Assembly: GCA_963631415.1 (NCBI GenBank)
Contig: CAVGQS010000125.1
Span: forward strand, 1 to 6,940
Length of the DNA stretch: 6,940 bases
Source of the DNA: UBA6382 sp963631415
Lineage (GTDB): Bacteria; Bacteroidota; Bacteroidia; Bacteroidales; Bacteroidaceae
Direction: 5' to 3'
The position numbers and the translations under genes were made by a program. This document shows positions 1-5,428 of this stretch, piece after piece. Position 1 is the stretch's first letter; each line of letters starts with the position of its first letter. Under the pieces are notes generated by a model, which made no database searches, was not told the DNA's origin, and worked only from the letters and a program-made list of their open reading frames with translations.

Positions 1-182
1 GGCTTTAAAATTTTTTTAAGTCCTTGTTTTCAATCGCTCAAGTGGCTTTAAAAAAATCTTTAGTGCGCGCTAGACCTAACGCGCTGAAAATGAGGGAAAC
101 AGAAAAGCTGCGGATTTTACGGATGTGGCGAATCTGAATGGAGCTGGGGATTTCGGTTGGAAGATAGGTGTTTTTGTGCCTT
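1..182. other. Spacer downstream of the GH43 gene, no gene seen
   Basis: I see no convincing coding region here. The decamer GGCTTTAAAA occurs twice, at 1-10 and 44-53. A short inverted repeat pairs GCGCG (65-69) with CGCGC (80-84). Read on the minus strand it is followed, after about 8 nt, by seven T residues (complement of 50-56). That makes a weak candidate terminator for the hydrolase transcript, but the gap between stem and T-run is longer than usual and the stem has only five pairs. Confidence 0.4.
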
Positions 183-1298
183 TTACCTGCGCAGCACGGG
201 CATGCCGTTCTCAAATTTGATAGGTATCCACAGGTGGCGGCTGTCGCTGAGATTATGGGGATTCCAGATGTCTGCCATGAACACGTAGTCGGCGCCGCCG
301 AACATCTTCTTTTGTGCAGGTGTCTCTACCTTATATATATAGGTGCCCTGGGCGCCGAATGTTTTGTCGGCTCCTTCGCCGCGGCATGGGTTTGGCAGTT
401 GTTTCCAAGGACCGAAGATGTTCTTGGCGCGGAATATCCTGGCGGCATTGGGCGCCCATCCGGTGCAGCCGCTCGTAATCATCCAGAATGTCCCGTCTTT
501 CTTGAATATCGTAGGAGCCTCGTTTTGGCCGCCTGGCGCCACTCGCACAAATGAACCGTTGTGGTTCATATAGTCGTCGGTCAGTTGGGCGATGTGTATC
601 GTAAGGTTGTCCTCAGAAGAGTAGATATGATAAGCCTTGCCGTCATCGTCCACGAAAACGGTCATGTCGCGCGCCATTTGTCCACCGTCGAGGTCGCGCA
701 TGAAGAATGCTCCGCGCTCTATCTGCGTGCGCCATTCGGGAGTCCACCATGTCTTCATATTGGAGGAGAGCAACTGATGGCGTAGTTCTGTTGTGTCGGT
801 CAGGCAGAAGCCTATGGGATATTGTCTGGCGTTCACGCGGCCTGAGCGCACCAAGCGGAATGGGCCAAATGGGGTGTCGCTCACCGCCACGGCTGCGCGA
901 GCAGCCGCGTATCCTCGTCCTTTGAGTTCGAGATGAAACCACATGACAAACTTTCCGGTCTTGGAGTTGTAAAGCACCTTTGGGCGCTCTATGATGCACC
1001 CGCCCTCAATGTCGCTGCCTGCCTCGTCGGTCACGCTCAGCGCAAGTCCGCGGTTTGTCCAGTCGATGAGGTTCTTAGACGTGAAGCAGCTCACGCCGAG
1101 CGAGCTGTAAGGCTTGCCTGTGTCGGAGCGGCTTTCACCATACCAGTAGTATGTGCCCTTGTAGTTCAGTATATTTCCACCATGGGCATTGATATGCTTG
1201 CCTGTGTTGTCTTTCCATACGCCGCCGTCCATTGGCGGTTGTGCGACCAAACGCAACAGCGTCGTCGTCATGACTAAAAGCAATATTGATTTCTTCAT
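183..1298 (-). CDS. Secreted GH43-like glycoside hydrolase (probable exo-beta-1,3-galactanase type)
   Basis: A 371-residue protein with an N-terminal signal peptide (KK then a hydrophobic run, likely cleavage near A19/Q20), so it is exported to the periplasm or outer surface. The rest looks like a single five-bladed beta-propeller of family GH43. Seen: INAHGG (36-41) followed by GTYYWYGE (48-55), ERPKVLYN (104-111), ARDMTVFVDDDG (209-220), GGQNEAPTIF (256-265) and GPWKQ (296-300). The INAHGG/YYWYGE and ERPKV blocks are typical, as I recall them, of the GH43 galactanase group (subfamily 24-like). E104 is the likely catalytic acid. Members of that group are reported to lack the usual Asp base, and I see no classical N-terminal base motif. 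Expected substrate: beta-1,3-galactan backbones of plant arabinogalactan; this is family inference. The length fits a lone catalytic domain, with no carbohydrate-binding module. No SusC/SusD or regulator gene is adjacent. The start is fixed by the signal peptide. Confidence 0.82.
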   Translation of the reverse strand: MKKSILLLVMTTTLLRLVAQPPMDGGVWKDNTGKHINAHGGNILNYKGTYYWYGESRSDTGKPYSSLGVSCFTSKNLIDWTNRGLALSVTDEAGSDIEGGCIIERPKVLYNSKTGKFVMWFHLELKGRGYAAARAAVAVSDTPFGPFRLVRSGRVNARQYPIGFCLTDTTELRHQLLSSNMKTWWTPEWRTQIERGAFFMRDLDGGQMARDMTVFVDDDGKAYHIYSSEDNLTIHIAQLTDDYMNHNGSFVRVAPGGQNEAPTIFKKDGTFWMITSGCTGWAPNAARIFRAKNIFGPWKQLPNPCRGEGADKTFGAQGTYIYKVETPAQKKMFGGADYVFMADIWNPHNLSDSRHLWIPIKFENGMPVLRR

Positions 1299-1333
1299 CG
1301 TGTAATAAGCGGTGTATGTGGTTTTTGCTCTTT

Positions 1334-1343
1334 TGCAAAGTTA
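1334..1343 (-). promoter_or_regulatory. Putative -7 element of the GH43 gene promoter
   Basis: On the minus strand this reads TAACTTTGCA, matching the Bacteroidetes -7 consensus TAnnTTTG with the often-seen CA extension. It lies 35 nt upstream of the hydrolase start codon, a sensible distance. No good TTTG/TTG -33 box is seen 19-21 bp further upstream, so the promoter may be weak or activator-dependent. The same decamer occurs upstream of the efflux operon at 6808-6817. Confidence 0.55.
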
Positions 1344-1557
1344 GTTTTTTGCGGCGTGAAAGATTAAGAAAGCATTAAAAAATGTTCGTAAGGATAGGCA
1401 TAGCCTACCCATAACACGTGCCAAAGGGCTCAAGTTTGACTGACTGCTCCGACTGACTCAAATTTCAAACTAGAGTTGATATTTTCGCAGCGTCCCACTG
1501 TTTTGATTCGAAAATTCCTCTGGTTTAACTTCCTTTTGCGTATATGTTACTGCAAGA
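1344..1557. other. AT-rich divergent spacer with small repeats
   Basis: No gene is seen between the hydrolase promoter and the plus-strand promoter. The stretch contains a small hairpin (TAGGC 1395-1399, loop ATA, GCCTA 1403-1407), a 7-bp inverted repeat (AGTTTGA 1433-1439 with TCAAACT 1465-1471) and, inside that, a direct repeat of GACTGACT (1438-1445 and 1451-1458). These could be regulator sites for the divergent units, but nothing in the sequence proves it. Confidence 0.4.
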
Positions 1558-1589
1558 TTTGCGTACAAAAACAATAGTTGCTAATTTTG
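1558..1589 (+). promoter_or_regulatory. Near-consensus Bacteroidetes promoter on the plus strand
   Basis: TTTG at 1558-1561 (the -33 box) is followed after exactly 20 bp by TAATTTTG at 1582-1589, a full match to TAnnTTTG (the -7 box). The usual spacing in Bacteroides is 19-21 bp. Transcription would start near 1594-1598, directly at the foot of a hairpin (1596-1628). This is the best promoter in the window. It faces the small peptide gene but lies about 270 nt before its start codon, with a terminator-like hairpin in between. Confidence 0.7.
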
Positions 1590-1595
1590 TCATAG

Positions 1596-1821
1596 ATAGC
1601 GATAGGCGTTTGTTCGCTGCATCGCTATAAAAATAATGATTAGCATAAATACTAGACTTGTATTCTAGATTGGTCAGGCTTGTTTTGCAATCCGCTTGTA
1701 ACAAAAATATTGTTGCGGGAGGGGTAAAATTGGCAACGCCAAACTGGAACAAACTTGCGATAATTTGAAAAATATCATAAGGAAACCGTGTGCCTGGCTC
1801 GCGTCTGGCACACTTCTTTTT
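1596..1821 (+). ncRNA. Candidate structured small RNA or attenuated leader, about 225 nt
   Basis: This interval runs from the predicted start of the plus-strand promoter to the end of an intrinsic terminator. Visible hairpins: H1 ATAGCGAT/ATCGCTAT (1596-1603 with 1621-1628, 8 perfect pairs, with an inner GCG/CGC at 1606-1608 and 1615-1617); H2 CTAGA/TCTAG (1652-1656 with 1664-1668); H3 CCGC and ACAA with TTGT and GCGG (1692-1718); H4 TTGGC-AAC-GCCAA (1730-1742); H5 the terminator. I see no tRNA, tmRNA or known riboswitch signature, and no 5'-3' closing stem of the 6S RNA kind. A described Bacteroidales-1 RNA motif is likewise bounded by a promoter and a terminator, but I cannot match its consensus from memory. 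The alternative is a 5' leader of the peptide gene that controls read-through. No protein gene is credible here. Confidence 0.45.
1788..1821 (+). terminator. Intrinsic terminator or attenuator before the small peptide gene
   Basis: GTGTGCC (1788-1794) pairs perfectly with GGCACAC (1807-1813) around a 12-nt loop and is followed by TTCTTTTT (1814-1821). This is a classical stem plus U-tract on the plus strand. It ends 44 nt before the ATG of the 51-residue peptide and lies downstream of the promoter at 1558-1589. It therefore either ends a small RNA or acts as a conditional terminator. Confidence 0.6.
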
Positions 1822-1865
1822 GCACATCTACGCATCTGACTTTTAACAACTTAAAACATACGCAA

Positions 1866-2021
1866 ATGACAAACAAAAAAACTTACAATGTTCCTGAAAT
1901 GGACATCGTGCGCATTGCTCAGGCTAGTATGATAGCCTCATCTTTCCCTGTTGATGGCGGTGATGATGTAGACGGTGCCGACAAGTCCAATGCCTTTGAG
2001 GGAGGAATTACAGAAGAATAG
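1866..2021 (+). CDS. Small acidic peptide of unknown function (51 aa)
   Basis: The product starts MTNKKTYNVPEMDIV and ends FEGGITEE. It has a basic N-terminus, a central hydrophobic patch with MIASS (22-26), then a Gly/Asp-rich acidic tail (VDGGDDVDGADK, 29-40). There is no cysteine, no clear transmembrane segment and no signal peptide. The layout (a K-K-x-Y-x-x-P start, a short hydrophobic block near residue 20-25 ending in Ser, then an acidic Gly-rich tail) resembles tiny uncharacterised proteins common in Prevotella and Bacteroides genomes; that is recollection, not a search. The reading frame stays open upstream to a GTG at 1788, but that extension would be read from the terminator hairpin, so I choose the ATG at 1866, preceded by the A-rich leader typical of this phylum. 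No promoter is seen between 1822 and 1865. Convergent with the efflux operon. Function unknown. Confidence 0.65.
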   Translation: MTNKKTYNVPEMDIVRIAQASMIASSFPVDGGDDVDGADKSNAFEGGITEE

Positions 2022-2050
2022 TCCCCGGCGGCTATAGCCGTACTCGTTTA

Positions 2051-2098
2051 GAGCGCCCCTCGGCTGCCATTCAGTTTGGCAGTCGGGGGGCGTTCCTT
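2051..2098 (+). terminator. Long GC-rich hairpin terminator after the small peptide gene
   Basis: CGCCCCTCGGCTGCC (2054-2068) pairs over 15 positions, including two G-U wobbles, with GGCAGTCGGGGGGCG (2078-2092) around a 9-nt loop. Three more pairs extend it outward (2051-2053 with 2093-2095). The following TTCCTT is only moderately T-rich, but the stem is very strong. A separate 12-bp perfect palindrome, CGGCTATAGCCG (2029-2040), lies between the stop codon and this stem. Confidence 0.65.
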
Positions 2099-2107
2099 AT
2101 CATTGCC

Positions 2108-2149
2108 ACAAAAAAAGTCCGGCTCCACACTTGGTGCGAAGCCGGACTT
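2108..2149 (-). terminator. Intrinsic terminator of the efflux operon
   Basis: AAGTCCGGCT (2115-2124) and AGCCGGACTT (2140-2149) form a perfect 10-bp stem around a 15-nt loop. Read on the minus strand the stem runs into a T-tract (complement of the A-run 2110-2116). It begins 24 nt after the stop codon of the permease gene, so it should end the whole four-gene transcript. Confidence 0.85.
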
Positions 2150-2173
2150 GCTGTATTTGTGCGCTGGTGTCGC

Positions 2174-3391
2174 TTATTCGTATCTGAGTGCCTCTATCGG
2201 GTCCATGGATGCTGCCTTGCGGGCGGGGACGAATCCGAAGAGAATACCTATCACCGTACATACCACGAAGCTGAGCACGATGCTCCATACCGGTATGCTG
2301 ACCGGCAGGTTGAAGCTGGCGCAGACAAGGGTACCCGCCCATCCGGTGATGATGCCCAGGATACCTCCCGTGACGCTTATCATGACGCTCTCGATAAGGA
2401 ACTGGCTGCTGATGTCTACGCCGCGCGCGCCGACCGACATGCGCAGACCAATCTCCTTGGTGCGCTCTGTGACGCTCACGAGCATGATGTTCATGATGCC
2501 GATGCCCGCCACGATGAGCGAGAAGGCTGCTGCCACCACAAGGATGATGGTGATGGAGTCCATAGTGCTGGACATGGTTTCCATCATTTCCTGTTGTGAA
2601 CGGATGGTGAAGTCGTCGTCGTCAGACGTCTTGAGTTTATGGCGAGTACGCAGGATGTCTGTCAGCTCGTCGATGGCTTCGTCGGTCATCTCCTCAGTCA
2701 GTGCCGAGCAGTTGATAGACGTGAAGAAGGTCTGTGCCAGAATGCGCTTCATCACCGTGGTGTAGGGAGCTATCATGACGTTGTCTTGGTCCATGCCCCA
2801 CGAGTTGTAGCCCTTGGACTTGAGCACGCCCACGATTCTGAACGGTATGGACTTGAACCTGATGGTCTTGCCCACGGGGTCTCCGCCATTGGGGAACAAT
2901 TCGTCGACGATGGTCTTGCCCACGAGGCAGACCTTGGCGCTCTTGCGTATGTCTTCTTCGGTGAAGCAGTCGCCGCTCTCAACCACCCACTGCTTGATAT
3001 CTAGGTAGTCGGTGGTCTCGCCGTAGAGCGAGGTGGAGGTGTTGTTGGCGCCGTAGATTACTTGGCCCGAGGCAGTGACCTCCGGGCTGACGTAGGTAAC
3101 GTATTTCTTGTCTTGCAGGATGGCGTCGTAGTCCTCCTGCTTGAGGGTCTGCATCTCTGAGGGGTCTTGCCTTACGCCGCCGCGCATGTCGGCGCCGGGG
3201 CGTATCATGATAAGGTTGGTACCCATCTGCGAGATGTTTTCGCGCACGCTCTGCTTAGACCCTTGACCTATGGCCATCATGATGATGACCGCCGCCACTC
3301 CGATGATGATGCCGAGCATCGACAGGAATGACCGGAACTTGTTGCTGAATATTGCCTTGAGGGCAACCTTGAATAGATTGGAATAGTTCAT
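2174..3391 (-). CDS. MacB-like ABC transporter permease (FtsX/MacB_PCD type)
   Basis: A 405-residue inner-membrane subunit of a tripartite exporter. Architecture: a short cytoplasmic amphipathic start, TM1 at about 21-42, a large periplasmic MacB_PCD domain at about 43-277, then TM2 (278-303), TM3 (331-358) and TM4 (368-388) of the FtsX fold. The stretch TERTKEIGLRMSVGA (308-322) after TM2 is the conserved cytoplasmic coupling region that contacts the ATPase, and the C-terminus PARKAASMDPIEALRYE is the usual FtsX-family ending. In E. coli MacB the nucleotide-binding domain is fused to this permease; here it is a separate upstream gene whose stop codon directly abuts this start codon with no base between them, which suggests translational coupling and equal dosage. 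MacB proteins act by mechanotransmission, driving substrate from the periplasm into the TolC duct. It is the last gene of the operon. Substrate unknown; a LolCDE-like role is less likely given the adaptor and TolC partners. Confidence 0.92.
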   Translation of the reverse strand: MNYSNLFKVALKAIFSNKFRSFLSMLGIIIGVAAVIIMMAIGQGSKQSVRENISQMGTNLIMIRPGADMRGGVRQDPSEMQTLKQEDYDAILQDKKYVTYVSPEVTASGQVIYGANNTSTSLYGETTDYLDIKQWVVESGDCFTEEDIRKSAKVCLVGKTIVDELFPNGGDPVGKTIRFKSIPFRIVGVLKSKGYNSWGMDQDNVMIAPYTTVMKRILAQTFFTSINCSALTEEMTDEAIDELTDILRTRHKLKTSDDDDFTIRSQQEMMETMSSTMDSITIILVVAAAFSLIVAGIGIMNIMLVSVTERTKEIGLRMSVGARGVDISSQFLIESVMISVTGGILGIITGWAGTLVCASFNLPVSIPVWSIVLSFVVCTVIGILFGFVPARKAASMDPIEALRYE

Positions 3392-4144
3392 TTAGTCGTC
3401 TTGGTTAACCGGAAGGGCGGCGAGGGCCTCGGCAGCTGATTTGATGTTGTCGTTGATGACGTCTTCCCTGATTTTTCCGTCGCGCAGCATGATGTTGCGG
3501 CTGGAGTAGAGGGCTATCTCTGGGTTGTGGGTCACGAAGATGATGGTTCGGCCCTCGGCGTGGAGCTTCTGGAAGAGCACCAGCATCTCAAAGGAGGTGC
3601 GTGTGTCGAGGTTGCCCGTCGCCTCGTCGGCGAGTATCACTGCGGGGTTGTTGACCAGGGCGCGGGCTATGGCCACACGCTGCATCTGTCCGCCACTCAT
3701 CTGGTTGCTCTTGTGGTTGAGTCGCTCTGCCAGTCCCACCGCCTTGAGTGCCTCTACGGCAGCCTCGCGGCGCTGGCGCGCGCTGTAGGCGGTGTTGTAC
3801 ATGAGCGGCAACTCCACGTTTTCCACAGCGGTGGTCTTGGGCAGCAGGTTGTAGTTCTGGAACACAAAGCCAATCTTGCGGTTGCGCAGTATGGCGCGCT
3901 CGTTGCGCTTCATGGTCCTTACAGGTATTCCGTCGAGGTAGTACTCGCCCTCAGTAGGGGTGTCGAGACAACCCAGCTGGTTGAGGAGCGTAGACTTGCC
4001 GGAGCCGGAGGTACCCATGATGGTCACGAACTCTCCTTCGTAGATTTTGAAGGAAATGCCGCGCAGTGCGTGGACCACCTCGTCGCCAACCTTGAAGTTG
4101 CGCCTCACGTTGTCCAGCTCTATAACAACTTTTCTCTCGTTCAT
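3392..4144 (-). CDS. MacB-like ABC transporter ATP-binding protein
   Basis: A 250-residue cytoplasmic ATPase that powers the permease encoded directly downstream. All catalytic motifs are intact: Walker A GTSGSGKST (44-52), Q-loop glutamine Q96 in FVFQNYNLLP, signature MSGGQMQRVAIARAL (149-163), Walker B VILADE (169-174) with catalytic E174, D-loop GNLD (177-180) and switch histidine H206 in FVTHN. The sequence belongs to the MacB/LolD/FtsE type, with the LLP after the Q-loop and QMQRVAIARAL as good markers. A short C-terminal tail of about 25 residues follows the fold, rich in Ala and acidic residues. It starts 32 nt after the adaptor gene and abuts the permease gene. The start MNERKVVIEL places the first beta-strand at the normal distance from Walker A. 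Nothing appears broken. Confidence 0.94.
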   Translation of the reverse strand: MNERKVVIELDNVRRNFKVGDEVVHALRGISFKIYEGEFVTIMGTSGSGKSTLLNQLGCLDTPTEGEYYLDGIPVRTMKRNERAILRNRKIGFVFQNYNLLPKTTAVENVELPLMYNTAYSARQRREAAVEALKAVGLAERLNHKSNQMSGGQMQRVAIARALVNNPAVILADEATGNLDTRTSFEMLVLFQKLHAEGRTIIFVTHNPEIALYSSRNIMLRDGKIREDVINDNIKSAAEALAALPVNQDD

Positions 4145-4176
4145 ATTGTAGTGTCTGCAGTTTGTAACCTGACCGC

Positions 4177-5412
4177 TTACTGTTGTTTCTTCTTGCTGTC
4201 CTTCTTGTTGTCCTTAGGCGTAGGCATGAACGGGTTGCTGTTCTGGCTCTGCTCTGTTGCGTTTTCGTCCATGATAAACTCCGTTATAACCTGCTGGCCC
4301 TTTTTGAGTCCGGAGACAATCTCCGTCATCGTGCCGTTGGTAGTACCCGTCTTCACTGCTATGGCCTTGAACACGTTGCCCTGCTTTATCCACACCTTGT
4401 TGGTGGCTTTGACGTCGCTGATGGACTCTTCGGGTGTGAGCATAGCCTCGTTGGGGGTGAACTTGAGTGCCTTAGACGGCACTGCGCACACGTTGTGCTT
4501 CTCCGAGGTTAAGATGGTCACGTTGGCGGTGAGGCCCGGCTTGAGCTTGAGGTCGTCGTTGGGTGCAGAAATCACCACTTCGTAGGTCACCACGTTGCTC
4601 TCGGTGGTAGCCTCCTGGCGCACCTGCGTCACGCTGCCCTCAAAGGTGTCGTCGGGGAAGGCGTCAACGGTGAACTTGACGCGCTGTCCTACCTTGACGT
4701 TGCCTATGTCGGCCTCGTCGACGTCAGCAATCACGCGCATGTCGGTGAGGTCCTTGGCTATGGTGAAGAGGGTAGGGGTGTTGAACGAAGAAGCCACGGT
4801 CTGGCCTTCCTCAACCTCCTTGCTAAGCACCACGCCGTCGATAGGACTGGTGATGGTGGCGTAGCCCAGGTTGGTGGTTGCTTTCTTCACGTTTTCAGAC
4901 TGTGTCACTATCTGCTGCTTTTGCTGGCGCACGCTCTCCATGGCCTGCTTGTAGCTCTTGAAGGCCTGGTCGTAGGCGTCGTCGCTGATGAGTCCCTTGT
5001 CGTGGAGGCTCTTCTGGCGTGTGTAGTTCTCTTTCTGATAGCTCAGCTCCGACTCCAGACTGCTGAGGTTGGCTTTAGATGCGGCGAGGTTGGCCTTGGC
5101 GCTGTTGAGCTCGCTGGTCAGGTTAGATTTGTCGAGTTCGGCAATGACCTGTCCGGCTTTCACCACGCTGTTGTAGTCTACGTAGAGTTTGCTGACGATG
5201 CCGCTGACCTGTGTACCCACCTCTACCTTGGTGACCGGTTCGATGGTGCCGGTGGCGGTGACAGAGGTGCTGATGTCCGTGATTTCTGCCTGTGCGAAGT
5301 TGTAGGACACTTTCAGGTTTTCCTTACCGCCAAATGCGAATTTGCATATCAAGGCGATTGCCACAACGGCAATGACGATGCAGACGGCTTTTTGTTTCTT
5401 ATTCAGTTTCAT
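4177..5412 (-). CDS. MacA-like periplasmic adaptor (HlyD/RND-type membrane fusion protein)
   Basis: A 411-residue adaptor linking the inner-membrane MacB-like pump to the TolC-type duct. Residues 8-27 form an N-terminal membrane anchor without a lipobox, so it is a signal anchor and not a lipoprotein. Domains in order: beta-barrel start and first half of the lipoyl domain (about 48-95, with VGTQVSGIV and AGQVIAELD), an alpha-helical coiled-coil hairpin (about 96-180) with its tip around GLISDDAYD (140-148), second lipoyl half (ATITSPIDGVVLSKEVEEGQ, 185-204), beta-barrel (about 225-300, ending KPGLTANVTI) and a membrane-proximal domain to about 380. The tail (385-411) is Asn/Gln/Lys-rich, ends KKDSKKKQQ and is probably disordered. 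The hairpin length suits tip-to-tip docking on TolC, and the VDEADIGNV and KPGLTANV blocks are characteristic of MacA relatives. The start lies 16 nt after the outer-membrane gene stop, consistent with one transcript. Confidence 0.92.
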   Translation of the reverse strand: MKLNKKQKAVCIVIAVVAIALICKFAFGGKENLKVSYNFAQAEITDISTSVTATGTIEPVTKVEVGTQVSGIVSKLYVDYNSVVKAGQVIAELDKSNLTSELNSAKANLAASKANLSSLESELSYQKENYTRQKSLHDKGLISDDAYDQAFKSYKQAMESVRQQKQQIVTQSENVKKATTNLGYATITSPIDGVVLSKEVEEGQTVASSFNTPTLFTIAKDLTDMRVIADVDEADIGNVKVGQRVKFTVDAFPDDTFEGSVTQVRQEATTESNVVTYEVVISAPNDDLKLKPGLTANVTILTSEKHNVCAVPSKALKFTPNEAMLTPEESISDVKATNKVWIKQGNVFKAIAVKTGTTNGTMTEIVSGLKKGQQVITEFIMDENATEQSQNSNPFMPTPKDNKKDSKKKQQ

Positions 5413-5428
5413 ATAGGGTGTAGTGTTT

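Noticed and set aside
1596..1821. 6S RNA
   Set aside because: The size would fit, but the 5' and 3' ends do not pair into the long closing stem with a central bubble that defines 6S RNA; the visible helices are local.
1525..1827. Minus-strand frame of 100 codons in the spacer
   Set aside because: It runs through the plus-strand promoter, the hairpins and the terminator stem in AT-rich DNA. The product has no recognisable domain and no promoter or start context was found. I regard it as chance, though not excluded.
1788..1865. N-terminal extension of the small peptide from a GTG at 1788
   Set aside because: The extra 26 codons would be read from the terminator stem and U-tract and do not look like the family N-terminus. 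The ATG at 1866 gives the typical KK-x-Y-x-x-P start.
2076..2765. Plus-strand open frame of about 230 codons opposite the permease gene
   Set aside because: Antisense shadow of the permease C-terminal half. It also spans the operon terminator, and its product is low-complexity Ser/Met-rich.
3527..4585. Long plus-strand open frame (about 350 codons) opposite the ATPase and adaptor genes
   Set aside because: It is fully antisense to two genes with intact family motifs. The open frame reflects their codon bias, and its translation shows no recognisable domain.
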